From Euonymus europaeus (taxonomy: Eukaryota > Streptophyta > Magnoliopsida > Celastrales > Celastraceae): a DNA stretch of 64,000 bases. Below the pieces are notes generated by a model, which saw only the letters and a list, made by a program, of their open reading frames with translations, was not told the origin of the DNA and made no database searches. This document shows, piece by piece, positions 48,090 to 60,868 of this stretch. The stretch is from NCBI GenBank assembly GCA_963580455.1, contig OY756969.1, forward strand, positions 21,424,760-21,488,759, read 5' to 3'. Every line of letters begins with the position of its first letter. Positions within the stretch are counted from its first letter, which is position 1. Position numbers and translations under genes: made by a program.

Positions 48090-51000
48090 CTAATCTTGAG
48101 ACCGCACATATGGAACTTCAACAATCTTGGCCTCCAACTTTTCTTTAATAAAATGTCGATCGATCTCCACGTGCTTTGTACGATCATATTGTACAGGATT
48201 ATGTGCTATGTTTATTGCAACTTTGTTGTCACAATATAGCTTCATAGGTGAGATGAAAGGAATCTTGAGTTCTCGCAGTAGATGCTTGATCCATAATAAC
48301 TCACATACACCATTTTCCATGCCTCGGTACTCAGCCTCTGCACTTGACCTAGCCACTACTCCTTGTTTCTTACTTTGCCATGTAACTAGATTCCCTCCAA
48401 CAAATGTGAAATACCCAGCTGTCGACCTTCTGTCATCAATTGAACCTGCCCAATCTACATTTGTGTATCCTTCCACAATCAACTTAGCTCCTTTTGAGAA
48501 AACAATACCTTTCCCTGGAGATGACTTTAAGTATTGCAGTATGCGCATTACTGCTTGCATGTGCTGCACACTTCGTGAGTTAACTTACCATTCTAAGAGA
48601 ATATGTGAGGTCTGGTCTAGTGTGAGCAAGATACATGAGGCAACCCACTAACCTTTGATACCTTTCTTTGTTCGTGGGAACCCGATCATCAAATATTCCC
48701 AATTTCACATTTTCAGCTGCAGGTGTCTCACATGGTTTACATGCTAACATACCAACTTCCTTTAATAAATCCAGAGTGTACTTACGTTGTGACAAACATA
48801 TCCCTTGTTGAGATCGTAGCACCTAAATTCCCAGAAAGTATCTAAGGGGACCGAGGTCTTTCATTTCAAATTCATGTGAGAGATACTTTTGTAGTGCTAG
48901 ACGTTCAACAGCATCATTACCTGTCATAATCATGTCATCAACATATATAATGAGTACAGTTAGTTTTTTTCCTCGATGTTTTATGAAAAGAGTATGATCT
49001 GCATTGCTTTGTCTATAACCAAAGGCCTTCATTGATTTTGGAAATCTTCCAAACCATGCTCTTAGTGATTGTTTCAGCTCATATAGTGCTTTATGCAAAC
49101 GACATACTTGTGAACTTCCTTCTGATCTCAACTGGCACCCTGGAGGTAATTCCATGTATACTTCTTCTTGGAGGTTACCGTGTAAGAATGCATTCTTTAC
49201 GTCAAATTGTTGTAATGGCCAATCAAAGTTCGCAGCCAAAGACAGTAGTATGCGCACTGTATTAATTTTAGCAACTGGGGCAAAAGTGTCAGCGTAATCA
49301 ATCCCATACCTTTGACTATAGCCCTTCGCCATGTATCGCTCTATCTCACCATCTGATTTATACTTAACTGTAAAAATCCAGCGACACCCTACTGGGTTCT
49401 TTCCAGGTGGTAAGTCTACTACGTCCCATGTTCCATTTTTTCTTAGTGACTGCATCTCTTCATTCATAGCTTCTCGCCACCTAGGTTCATTTACAGCTTC
49501 CTGCACACTGTTAGGCACACGTACAACAGATAATTGATTCACAAAAGACTCATATGTTGTTGATAATCTATGATAGGACACATAATGATTTAGTGGATAC
49601 TTAGGCTCGGATGATAGAACTGGTTCATTTGCTACTCGAGGAATTCCTCGTGATACTCGATATGGCAAGACACGGGTAGGAAGTGAATGATTTACCTGGT
49701 TCAAGGCAGGAGATGGTTGCTCATAAGGACTATAAGATATGGGGCAGATTGGCTATCTGGTACTGGCAACTCGTCTATATTATCTGATCTATCAAGCGCT
49801 GGTTCAGGACCTGTGACTGCCAGTACAAGTCTTTCCATTGGCTCAGTTCCATTATTTGGTATTTTATGATCCTGAGTTGGTGGCAACATTAGTTGATGAT
49901 CAGGTGTTGATGGTGTCATAACTGGTGGGGAATTCGCAGTCACTTCTATATCATGCAAGTCAATAGGATGTTTAAGACACTTTAAGTCAAAGTCATACGG
50001 TTCATTTGGTGCATTCTCCCCCTGACTAGAAGTGTAGTGCATGTCATGTTCATGAAACCGAACATCTAAGGTAACATACATGCGTTTAGTAGGCGGGTGG
50101 TAGCATCTATAGCTTTTTTGGTGAAGTCCATAGCCCAGAAATACACATCTGATGGCACGGTTTTGAAGTTTATGGCGGGTGTGAGAGGGTAGGTGGACAA
50201 AGGCAGTACAACAAAAAATTTTGGGAGGTAGATTAGGGACAAAGGGTGTGGTTAAAGAAGTATGGAGAGTAGCCAGGGGTGTATGGAAATCTAGGCTTCG
50301 AGATGGAAGGCGGTTGATTAAATAGGCTGCAGTGGTGAGAGATTCACCCCAAAAACATAAAGGCATATGAGCATCAGTTAAAGTAGTACGAACCATTTCA
50401 AGGAGATGTCGATTCTTTCTTTCAGCAACACCATTCTATTGTGTTGTATAGGGACAAGATGTTTGATAGACTATCCCATGCATCTGTAGAAATTGAGACA
50501 TCTCATGGTTAATAAATTCTCCGACATTATCGCTGCGAAGTACTTGAATAACCCGGTTGTATTGAGTATAAATCATGGCATGAAACTGTTTGAATTTTTC
50601 AGGCACCTCGTATTTAGTTTTCATCAAGCATACCCACGTCATGCGACTATAATCATCAATAAATGAGATAAAACAACGAGCCCCATTTAAGGTAGGAACC
50701 TTTGCTGGTCCCCAAACATCTGAATGCACAACCATGAAAGACAAAGTACTTTTATTCAAATGAGATGGAAATGAAACACGATGGCTCTTTGCCATAGCAC
50801 AGCTATCACATTTAAATAACAATGGTGAAACTCCAGAAAATAACTTAGGATATAGATGCTTCAAGTAGCCGAAAAAGGCATGACCAAATTGCTTGTGCAA
50901 TAACCAAATATCTGAATAGGGGTCAGGAGTGGTAACGAAACAAGTCTGAGCCAATGTAGTGGAGCTAGACACTGGAAAATCAAGATAATATAGTCGCCCC

Positions 51001-52368
51001 CTAGTACCACAGCCAATCGTCTACCTCGTCTTTATGTCCTTAAAACAACAAGAATTAGGGCCAAAGATTACAATGCAATTGAGAGACGATGTAATTTGTA
51101 AGACTGATAGTAAATTGAAATTAAGTGAAGGAACAACAAGGGCAGAATCTAAATGGAGATTTTTTGAGAGTTGAAGAGAACCTTCACCAAGAACTGGAGC
51201 AGAGGTACCATTGGCTGTAGTCACAATAGGTGCATTAGACGGGGTAAAATCAGACATAGATTTACTATCAAATGACATGTGGTCTGTTGATCCAGAATCA
51301 ATAATCCATGTACGAGAACTAATAGGTGCAAGCGAGTTGAGTAACTTACCCGAGGGACCAGAAGTTACGTGAAGAGCCGTAGCATCAGAAGAGAGTATCT
51401 CCTCAGTAGTAGCCATCGCAGCAGAGGGCTTTCATTTGCTAGGAGCTTTAGCTGGATCCCACCATTCAGGATATCCAATCAATTCATAGCATCTGGATTT
51501 AGTGTGACCATTGCCCTCACAATGAGTACAACTACAGGTCTACCCAGAAGAACTAGTGGGCTTAGTAGTTCCAACCTCAAAGCTCCGGTTGGTAGAGTTG
51601 GCAGAGACTGGTGGACGCCTGGGACATGAGGATTGTTGACGACGTGCAACCATAGCCACAGTATCTGATAGAGTATTATCAACAACCAGAAGTGTTCTTC
51701 GATTTGCTTCGCGACGAATATCCGAATACGTTTGTTCAAAATCTAGACTAGGAGTCATTCAAAGTATTTCACCTCGTACTTGATCAAACTCAGCATCCAG
51801 TCCATTCAAGAAGATATGAGTACGTAACCTCTCGATTGACAAATGATATAATTTTAAGTCATCGGGATCTTTCATGTGAACCTTGTCGCGATGATCTAAC
51901 TCATGGAAAATTTCCACAAGTTCACCATAATATGTGTGGAGTCCTCGACCAGATTGACGCAGCGAGAAAGCACGTTGGTGAAGAACAAAGATCAAGCTTT
52001 TGTCGGAACCATCATAAAATATCTTGGCAAGGAAGGGCACTCCAGATTTCACGAGTTGTTCGTATACGGAGATACCGTTTCATGATTTCAGGCTTCATGG
52101 AGGTAAGTAACCATCCCTTAACTTTTTTATTTTCAGCATACCACTTGGTATAGGTAGGTGCAGTTTCAGCAGGTGGAGTTGAATCACCAATAATGAAGTG
52201 GAGTTTTTCACGGCCAGCGATCTGCATCTCAAGGATCTGGGACCAAACATCATAATTAGATTCATCAAGAATAATACCAGCATTGAAGCCAACATTCTCA
52301 GACTGGACATGGATGATAAGAGAGGATACAGTGGAGATGGTTGTGTTAGAGGTTTCGGTGGGTTCCAT
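48090..52368 (-). pseudogene. RE1-like Copia gag-pol, multiply broken
   Basis: Read on the minus strand from ATG near 52368: gag (DESNYDVWSQILEMQI, KGWLLTSMKPEIM), protease (WIIDSGSTDHMSFD), GAG-pre-integrase (HKQFGHAFFGYL), integrase (VVHSDVWGPA, VLRSDNVGEF), reverse transcriptase (QQFDVKNAFLHGNL, YVDDMIMTGND) and RNase H (SSAEAEYRGME, YCDNKVAI). The frame changes near 52030, 49700 and 48575, and stops occur near 51760, 51538, 51018, 50434 and 48822. The integrase motif NGVAER region is also cut at about 50434. It cannot encode active proteins. Confidence 0.9.
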
Positions 52369-52437
52369 GGGACTGTGTTCTAGAGAAACGATGATACGGG
52401 GAAGGGAAAAATTAGGTTTCAGGCGAGGATACGGGCG

Positions 52438-52449
52438 GCTTTGATACCA
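52438..52449 (-). promoter_or_regulatory. primer binding site
   Basis: On the minus strand tggtatcaaagc directly abuts the 5' LTR and matches the initiator Met-tRNA site with one change. Confidence 0.8.
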
Positions 52450-52827
52450 TGTCAATTCAAGGCTCTGAATTAATATTTCAATTTCTTAACTTTACAGGTC
52501 TGGTACATGTTGATATATAGCTGATTGTCTCCTACATTATAGGAGATAATATTGCTACATATATGTTATATCACAATCAGTTACAATAATTACAATTATG
52601 AATGAGATAATTTATGTGATAATCTTCTACATATAGCTTTGCAAATCGGGCTTTCTATACCTGTGAGTCTCCATCTTTCTCTCGCGAAGCTAAGCTTCCT
52701 TCTCGATGTTCGCCAACAATTTGATCAACGCCTGTTACTTCCTTTACCACCATCAGATCTGCTTTTGCGCAATGTTCAATCTACTCTGTTTGGTCTGCTT
52801 TTCTTTCTTTTGATCGTGTAAACACAA

Positions 52828-53539
52828 TTGGTTAACTTGTCTGTTCTCCCATTTTTACCATCCGTCTCTACAACGCCTATCAATCACAGTATAGCAACGT
52901 TGGGTCCAATTTACCAGCTTCCCACCCTAAATTTCTGCGATCAAACGTGGCCCACTATTACATTTGAGCATCACTATTGCATTGACATCTTTAAAGCTGC
53001 AATTGATTATATATTGGATGAGTTACATACTAGATGCAATGAAGAGTCAATGGAATTGCTTATGCTCAGCTCTGCTTTAGATCCTAGAGACAACTTCAAA
53101 GCTTTTGATCATGATCGCATTCTTTTACTTGCCAATAAGTTTTTATCCAGCTGACTTTAGCGGACAAGACATATATCTTTTGAAATGTCAGTTAAATCAT
53201 TACCGATTTGATGTGGTTTGCCATGAGAAGTTTCAGAATATGTCAACAATTTCATAATTGTGTCGTGGGTTAGTAGAAACAAACAAGGCAGGGTCTTATA
53301 ATTTAATCGACATGTTGATTCGTCTCATTTTGACTCTTCCCGTTTCGACGGCAACTACAGAACATGCATTTTCTTATATGAAATTCATCAAAAATGATCT
53401 TCGTAACAAGATGGGAAATGAGTATTTGAACGATTCATTGGTTGTCTTCATTGAAAGAGAAATAGCAGAAAATATTGATACAGATTCAATAAAAGATGCA
53501 TTTGCCTCTTCAAAGGATCGGAGAGTCATATTTTCCTAG
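52828..53539 (+). pseudogene. hAT (ZMYM1/TTF-type) transposase C-terminal part
   Basis: Pieces match the end of plant DUF4371/ZMYM1-like hAT transposases: HHYCIDIFKAAIDYILDEL, MLSSALDPRDNFKAFD, then LTLPVSTATTEHAFS...IKNDLRNKMGNEYLNDSLV, which is the hAT dimerisation domain with its conserved ERAFS-like and RLRNKM blocks. A frameshift near 53146 and a stop near 53253 interrupt it. The N-terminal zinc finger and DDE core are absent; the upstream flank is the Copia LTR, about 200 bp away. It is a relic. Confidence 0.75.
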
Positions 53540-53812
53540 TAAGTGTCATTTTATGTTGCTTTAATCAATAAATAAATAGGACATGATCTATGAATTTATT
53601 GCATTTTATTGTGTAGAGTTATTGCGATTACTGATTTCAGCAACTTTATGTGAATTGTGATCCTTTACCTCCCACCTGTGCTTTAATACAGTTTTTGGTT
53701 GGATCATTTTGCTAAATTATATATGCGATTGTATCATAAGTCTAACTTGCAGACTGAGAATTTGTTTAATTGTTCATACTATCATTTCTAATGGAAATCC
53801 ATATGTATGCAG

Positions 53813-53964
53813 AACAAATCTCAGTTGGTAATTATTGCGCATGATGTTGATCCAATTGTGCACAAGAAAACAGCTGCATCAGTGAAAAATGAAGATAATA
53901 TGCCCTTGCATCAGTGAAGAATGAAGATAATATGGAATTTAGCAGGATTGTGGAGGCAATCAAG
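53813..53964 (+). pseudogene. RPL7A: ribosomal protein eL8 (RPL7A) exon fragment
   Basis: Between an acceptor (tatgcag, 53806-53812) and a donor (gtaatg, 53965) the sequence reads NKSQLVIIAHDVDPI, then jumps to VHKKTAASVKNEDNM, then after a local 27-bp duplication (53876-53902 and 53908-53934) continues EFSRIVEAIK. These are segments of plant eL8 in the correct order with the block between DVDPI and VHKKTA deleted, and a TGA at 53915-53917. The kept splice borders show a DNA-level copy, not a retrocopy. Confidence 0.75.
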
Positions 53965-54969
53965 GTAATGCTTTATTGCTTTATGCTTCTAAATGGTTGG
54001 ATCAAATTCAATGGTGCTTCATATGCTCTATCATGATAGAAGCCTAATCTTGTGAAACTAAACTTCCAATTGGATTACTCTGCTTCATACTTTATTTTTG
54101 TATCATAGACCTCATAGGGCACATTAGTACAAATATTTACATATCTTATTTTGTATAGATGCAACAATGCTGCCCATTGCATGGCTGAGGAAGCCTTGCT
54201 TCATGAGGAGAGTAGACTCTGGGAAAATGGTTGCTCTCAGGTCTTACTGGTTGCTGCCTCTAGTGATATGTATCATGCAAGGTGACGGAATTAATTTGAA
54301 GAGTGAAGGAAGTATAGTGTTGCTGCATGTTCTCATTAGTTTTCTGTCTAAATAAGTCTTGTATTTCATGCTATTAAGGCTTTGTGTAATAGGTCTGGGT
54401 TATGCAGATCATAATTAGTTGCAACAGCAACTAATTATGCGATTGCTCTGACCTCGTACTCGTGTGATTATTTTTTTGAGGTTGATGCTTTTGTGGATCA
54501 CTGGTATTGAATCCTTTTACTGAATTGAAGTTTATACTAATTTTGTAACCTTTTTCATTGTATTTTTTACATGCTAAGGAATCTATGAGTTTCATTTAAT
54601 GTATGTCTGCTTGTTCATAACCCAAAAAAAAAAATCGGGGCGCTTCCCCGAACCCCGTCCCTTTACAGTTCAGCCTGGTGTAAAGTAAAATCCTAAATCC
54701 ACCACTAAAGGTGGGTGATTGGGGAAGAACGACGGTGCCTTTGCTATAGAGATAATTTCAACTGTCTTTACTTGTCTCTTGTTCAGATGACCTTCGTGTG
54801 TTTTTGGACTGGATTCGGTCCATCTGTAGGTCCGTGTCTTTCATATTCAATATCGTTTGGCTATGGTTTCTTATTTAGTATATTTTGTGCCACAAAAATG
54901 AGTACTAAATCAAGTTCGAAATTGAAGAACAAGGTCCTTTATTTATACACAATAATGCTAGTATACAAT

Positions 54970-55225
54970 TTTTCGCGTGATAGTCTAGTGGTGATAATTT
55001 CTCTAGTGTCAAACTATGTAAACTGGAAAGGTCCGGATTTCGATTCTTATTGAATGTAATACTCTTTGTAATAACACTCTTGACAACTTACCTTGGTGAT
55101 TTTTTATTTGATAAATAACTTATCCTATTATTGTGTGAAATTTAATTTATATGTGCGACTCGAGTTTATATTGAATGTCTAAAACACAAATTTATAGATA
55201 TCGTTCTCGATTGTCAAAAAAAATC
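54970..55225 (+). mobile_element. tRNA-derived SINE, family copy 3
   Basis: The head has A-box-like agtctagtggtgat and B-box-like ggtccggatttcgattct at tRNA spacing. The tail reads gcgactcgagtttatattgaatgtctaaaacacaaatt...atcgttctcgattgtcaaaaaaaa, matching tails at 42525 and 46415. The ends are approximate and no clear target duplication is seen. Confidence 0.6.
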
Positions 55226-55729
55226 TCAATTTATTAAATAACCCGATTTAAATTTTGGAAAAAGTTAACTCGATTTTGCTTGTTTACATCCCAAGGTGTT
55301 CTTAGTGCCATCGCAAGACAATTGTTGAGAAAAATTGGCCCCGTGACAACTATGTGGGGTTACTTCAACAATAACAACAAAAATGCTATAAAACCTCTTG
55401 ATTTTTTATCAGGACAATTGAAATCTTTGGAATGAAAAATGCAGTCTCTCTCTCTCTCTCTCAATGTATGAAAAACTGTTTTTTTAGAGAGAGAGTGATG
55501 GATGTTAACATACGAAAAGCATGACATGAGAAACGTACCGGACTACCCCAAACCTCCGACCCTCCAAAGACTGGCCCTCCCCAATTCGACTCTGCTGTGG
55601 TCCCCACCCAACATCTCTCCCACGTTTCAGCACTAGTCTGCGAAGAATTCCACGTGTCGATTGATCGTTGAAATCTCATCAGCGGCCTAACCGCCTTCGG
55701 CAACATGCATAAGCCTTGATCAATACCTC
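55226..55729. other. upstream region of the NAC gene
   Basis: No coding signal on the plus strand. It has a CT microsatellite at 55443-55462 and a locally GC-richer promoter-like part (55540-55700) containing ccacgtttc and ccacgtgtcg (G-box core cacgtg near 55651). Confidence 0.4.
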
Positions 55730-55736
55730 TATAAAA
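55730..55736 (+). promoter_or_regulatory. TATA box of NAC gene
   Basis: tataaaa, 70 bp before the start codon and followed by a purine-rich leader (agagagagaaatcagaatc). Confidence 0.7.
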
Positions 55737-55805
55737 CCCCAAATTTACATTTTATCAGGGGAAAAAGAGAGAGAAATCAGAATCAAAAGCTTCATAGCAT
55801 CAACA

Positions 55806-57026
55806 ATGGAGGGCACTGATTCCTCCTCCGGATCGCAACACCACCCGAACCTCCCACCGGGTTTCCGGTTCCACCCCACCGACGAAGAGCTCGTCGTTCA
55901 CTACCTCAAAAGGAAAGCCGCCTCCGCTGCTCTCCCGGTCAGCATCATCGCCGACGTTGATCTCTATAAATTCAATCCGTGGGAACTCCCAGGTATGCAC
56001 TAATTTCATATACAGACAATTGTGTTTTTATAATTCATAAGTTTAATTAATCGTGAATTTTGTGATTTTCGAATTTCGGTAGGTAAGGCCACGTTTGGGG
56101 AGCAAGAGTGGTATTTTTTCAGTCCAAGAGACCGAAAGTATCCGAACGGTGTGAGACCGAATCGGGCTGCGACATCCGGGTACTGGAAAGCAACTGGTAC
56201 TGATAAGCCTATATTGACATCAAATGGTACACAGAAGGTCGGTGTGAAGAAGGCACTGGTTTTCTATGGCGGTAAACCCCCAAAAGGGATTAAAACCAAT
56301 TGGATTATGCATGAATACCGCCTAATCGACAATAATCCTAGCTCAAAACCTGCACCTCCTGATTTGGGCAACAAGAAGAAAGGCTCGTTGAGGGTATATG
56401 GGTGTGTGTGTGTGTGTACACAGAATTGCATTTGATTTTGTTTAGATTAATGGGTTTTGTATTTTTTAATGATTTTGTTTGATGGTTTTTTTGTGTAGCT
56501 TGATGATTGGGTTCTATGCCGGATTTACATGAAGAACAACACACAAAGACCGATGGACAGGGACAGAGATTATGCTGCGGAGTGTATGCTTGCCGCGCTG
56601 CCTACTTGTAGCACTGATAGACAGACCAAGAATGGTAGTATTAATACTGCAAGTTATGGTTCATTGCTTGATAATGAAGAGAATTTCTTTGGAGGAATGT
56701 TAACAGGAGGAGGAGGAGGAGTGCAGAGCAGCACCACTGATTCACAATTAGCCTCTTCATCAGTGTCAAGGCCTAATATGTCCATGATTAGTTCAGCTAA
56801 ACACGCAATTGCGTCGCAGTACTGGAATGAAACTAAGCGATTCCGGAGTGATCTTAACAATTGTGGTGGCACTACTGGGAATGAAGAGAGTAACGGTTAT
56901 GTTTCTTTGCTTAATCAGATTCCACAGAGCAGTGATGGTTTTCACACGAATACACTTCTTGGGTCTGTTGGAGATGGTGAATTGACACCACAGTTTAACC
57001 TTTCCACCATGAATTGGAACTCATAG
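55806..57026 (+). CDS. NAC transcription factor, NAM/NARS type
   Basis: A plant-specific nuclear DNA-binding factor. Exons 55806-55992, 56083-56393 and 56499-57026 join in frame to 341 residues. All five NAC subdomains are present: [14 protein letters not shown] (16-28), [14 protein letters not shown] (50-62), [16 protein letters not shown] and [30 protein letters not shown] and [18 protein letters not shown]. The N-terminus [10 protein letters not shown] and subdomain details are like Arabidopsis NAC018/NAC025/NAC056 (seed, fruit and senescence regulators). The C-terminus is serine/asparagine-rich and ends NLSTMNWNS, the usual activation region. Intron positions are those typical of the family. 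It looks intact. Confidence 0.95.
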
Positions 57027-57864
57027 TCTCACGGATAAAGATTTGGTCAAACAGAAAGCTTCATATATAGGGTGAATACAGAAGATGCAGACAGAGAAAT
57101 TTTACTCACAGGTGATCATTGTTTTATACTTAGTAGTTAGTATATATGCATAGTTTGATTCTAGCTTTTGCTTGTGACTTCGAGAATTTAATTATATGAT
57201 ATAGATATATATACTTCCATGAACTAAAATAGTATGATTACTATACAGAACCAAACAATTGAATTTCAATAGATATTCTGGTATTTTCTTGTTTGTGTTA
57301 ATATATTGATTCATTAATTCTTCTTTCTGTTTGTAATTACTTTCTTTTTCTTTTTTCACATTGTCAATGGCTGACAAGACTAGGACTGGATGGCCAAAAT
57401 GATATTCCATAATGATATCCCAAATTTGAAATAGTTTCAACTCATCTATTATTCGTTTCAAATTTTTGTTTCTTAAATATTATCTATTATATCCTTTTAT
57501 ATACTTTGATTTAAAAACTTTTAAATGATGATTGAGAGAATAAATAAATAAATTAATATGTATTTTCTTTTTCTTTTTTTCAAGTGGAAGTGTATCCTAC
57601 TTTTATATATTGTATGATGGAATAATGTTTTATCAATTCGATGGCCTATGCAGAATTAATCGATTAGGTCTATTAAGATGGATAGAAATTTATTCCCCTT
57701 TTAATTGGAGTTATATTAATGTTTTAATTTGAAACTTTAGGATTATAAAATAACTTAGCAGGTCAATTTATATCGTAACCATTTGAATGATAGCTTAATG
57801 TTCAATTTCTCTCCAGTCAATCCATGTTGACTGAAAGGTTATGAGTTCGATCCCACTAGAAGCA

Positions 57865-57895
<31 letters not shown>

Positions 57896-58874
57896 CTTGT
57901 GTTGGATTTTGGTCCAACTTATCATGTTGTTAAAAGAGAAACTTTTGTAAGCACATTACTGATGGTTCGAATTTATACCTTGCAGAACAAAGACTTGATA
58001 AAGGTTTTCATATGTGACCAAGGTTTCCTTATCGTGACAAAAAAAGTTCACTATAATAATGATAAACCTCACTCAAATTAATAGAAGGGGATACTCGAAC
58101 ACAGAAGACCTCCTACTTTCTACACAGTAGAAAGATCAACCAGGCTACCACATGTTGGTATATTAATTTAGCGTTTAGTTAGCAAATAAGACCGTAGGAC
58201 CATTTTGGGCACCAAGAAGTGTGATTCCATCTTAATATAACATTAATTAAGCCGTCTAATCACTTTCCTTAATTCGAGAAAAAGGACAAAAACAACTTTT
58301 TAATGATCCCAATAATCAGTGCTTAGTTTTGGGATGCATCATCCCTTTCTCCGATGTGCCCTATCCTATGGTGTCTAGGGACAAAATTTAATTTTATATC
58401 ATAAGATTCCTTGTACTGAGCCCATAGGCCCATTACTGCTATCGGATGTGAGGCCCATTCAGGCCTGTTGTCACTTGTCCAGTTTGAAGTTATGCAGATA
58501 GAGAATTACGGGACAGCCCGATTATGTCTGGAATTATTGGGCTTAAGTTTGTACTAGTGGATTTGGGTAACATTTGTGCACCAGATGTATGAAAGCCTGT
58601 CCTGAGCTGTGGGCCCATGAGGCTGTTCTCAACATTTTTGGAGCATTCACATCGGCTCTTTCTTATCAAAGTCAATAGTAAAACTAAAAACTAGCGTGAA
58701 AACCCGAGAAATTAAGGATGGACGATTCTAATTCACTCTCTATTGGGTCCTTATATATATATATATATATATAGTGATCGTCGCTCAAATAGACAAATAG
58801 TAAAAACTAGCATGGAACTCAAGCGTTGCCTCGGATATTATTAAGTATTTTTATCCATCTCATTTTCTTATAAG
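57027..58874. other. NAC 3' flank and spacer
   Basis: The NAC 3' untranslated region is likely within about 250 bp. Further on there is an AT microsatellite (57864-57892) directly after a B-box-like gagttcgatcccac near 57843, which may mark another decayed SINE. No gene. Confidence 0.35.
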
Positions 58875-59160
58875 TCATCAAAACTCCCTGGTTATTTTTA
58901 CGGGTTTTTTTTTGGTTAGTTTCTTCTTATAATTTGTATCCCAAGTTCTATCCTAGATATTACCTTCTTTTAGGGTTTTTAGAGGAACTGATATGAAGTA
59001 TTGTTGAAGTATAATTATGTAAATTTGTAAAACGACTTATCATCCAAGAAATTCAAAAAACCCTAAAAGAAGGTCATATCTAGGATAAAACTTGGTATAC
59101 AAATTATAAGAAGAAACTAACCAAAAAAAGCCCATAAAAATAACTAGGGAGTTTTGATGA
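58875..59160. repeat. long inverted repeat (two about 105-bp arms, about 75-bp loop)
   Basis: Arm 58875-58980 (tcatcaaaactccct...tcttttagggttttt) is the reverse complement of 59056-59160 with about six substitutions and one small length change in a T-run. A transcript through it would fold into a long hairpin. No terminal repeats with target duplication are seen. Confidence 0.85.
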
Positions 59161-60854
59161 GAAACTTATACATATCAATCGCATCAATTACATATCAAAA
59201 AAAAAATCTTTGAATTTCCTTTATTATCTCTATTTTCTCACATATTAATCATTTTATCTCTCAAAATATATGTAAAATTTTGAAAAAAATTACATATTTG
59301 AACTCAACGCGTAAAACTCTTTCCAACAAGACTCATATTCGATAGTTTTTATTTAATTATTAAAGTATTTTATATACCCCTAATAGTAAATTAACAGCTT
59401 ATACGCTATCAAAATTTATGCTCTACCGAACAGCACACAGCTTATACGCTCTACAGCTTATACGCTATAAAAAAAACTCCCAACCGTAAGTTCACATAAC
59501 CTATAATTCGTCTTTTATAACTTAAATATTTATTTTCCCAATAATTGTTATTAGTTTTTATCGATTATTTTATTTTTATCAAACAGCCGTTTTTTAAGAC
59601 TTTCGGTGAAATAGCTAAATATTCATAGCCGTCTTAACTCCGACAGAAAATGATATATTGCCTCTGCAGTTTGCTACTGAAGTTCTAGGAAAGGCCATAT
59701 TAATAAACAAACAAAATAACCACAACTTCTCCCAACCACAACTCCTAAATAAAACTTATCCAAAACTTTAATTAGAGTTGAATTTCAACTATGACACAAT
59801 TTTCATTTAAATTGATATTCAAATCCAACAACCTACCATACAAATACATTTCATTTTCAAATCTATTATTTTTAGAATTCTAGGGCATGTATTCCGTGCC
59901 GATCACATCACAATTATGTTTATTAACCAAACAACTTAATAAAAATTACTCTCTTCGTCCCTATTTAATAAGTTACATCTCTACTTTCGTTTGTCCCAAA
60001 TTATATCTCATTTCCTTATTGAAAAATAAATAAAAATGATTATTTTACTAATCTATCCTCATTTATCGTACATCGTCATCAACAAATGATATTAAATTAT
60101 AGTAATAGTAAAGTGTCAGTAAAGTAATTTCAATGAAGGGTATATTTAGAATAAAACTAATTATACCATTCATTTATTATACATCGTCATCAACAAATGA
60201 TATTAAATTATAGCAATAGTAAGGTGTTAGTAAAGTAATTTGAATGAAGGGTGTATTTATAATAAAATTAATAAAATTTATTATTTTGATGATATTAATT
60301 GAATTTTCTTAAATGTCAAAAAAACAAACGACCCAAATAATCCAATTATTACCATATGATTACATGAAAATCTTATTCCCATCACAAATAACAATACAAT
60401 GAACCAATTGGGAGGCACTTAGTATTACACTACTTCAAATATTACACGTCATTAATACGTAGCCCTGATGATGTCACAAAATTGACTCAGACATCCCATC
60501 ATAGCAAGTCATCTTCGGCCCGTATTGTACGTGGTACCGGCCTTGTTGGGTTGGAAACCAGCCCACGGCATTGACGAATCATACCATCATTTTTCTTGCT
60601 TTCTTAATTTATGTATAATTAATATCAACGCCAACCTTCATAAATATGCCGTGATTTATTTTTCTTTTGAAAATTCAAAAAAATAATAATTGATCGATAA
60701 TATTTTTAGTGTATGTCTGACAGAGTATAATCGACACTAAATTCAATTGTTTATGAGGAGACCCCCTTAACCGGTAAAAATCACTAGACCTTAATCTAAT
60801 CGAAAATTTTCCACTGCTATAATATTGATTACAATAATTTTTTATAGTAATTAC
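59161..60854. other. spacer with a Stowaway-like end and tandem repeat
   Basis: Near 59952 the sequence actctcttcgtccctatttaa resembles the end of a Stowaway MITE; the partner end is not found. Two 111-bp units follow (60061-60171, 60172-60276), each with catcgtcatcaacaaatgat and gtaaagtaattt. No gene. Confidence 0.45.
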
Positions 60855-60868
60855 TACCACGGGATTTT

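Larger units (their letters stand above)
47807..52631 (-). mobile_element. Copia retrotransposon, RE1-like, decayed
   Basis: Two 182-bp LTRs (47807-47988 and 52450-52631) differ at only three positions by eye (near caCgtc and atgGtatGtc). On the minus strand they begin tgtagaag and end ttgaca. The primer site, gag, protease, integrase, RT and RNase H follow in Copia order, and the polypurine tract adjoins the 3' LTR. The 5-bp flanks (aagta left, tatag right) do not match, unlike a normal insertion. Coding sequence has at least eight stops or shifts. Confidence 0.9.

Noticed and set aside
54157..54285. Possible RNase H (LINE RVT_3-type) C-terminal scrap reading CNNAAHCMAEEALL
   Set aside because: Only one short motif supports it and no RT or other LINE sequence is near.
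55461..55742. Minus-strand open frame upstream of the NAC gene
   Set aside because: It lies in the promoter, has no recognisable domain and runs against the gene.
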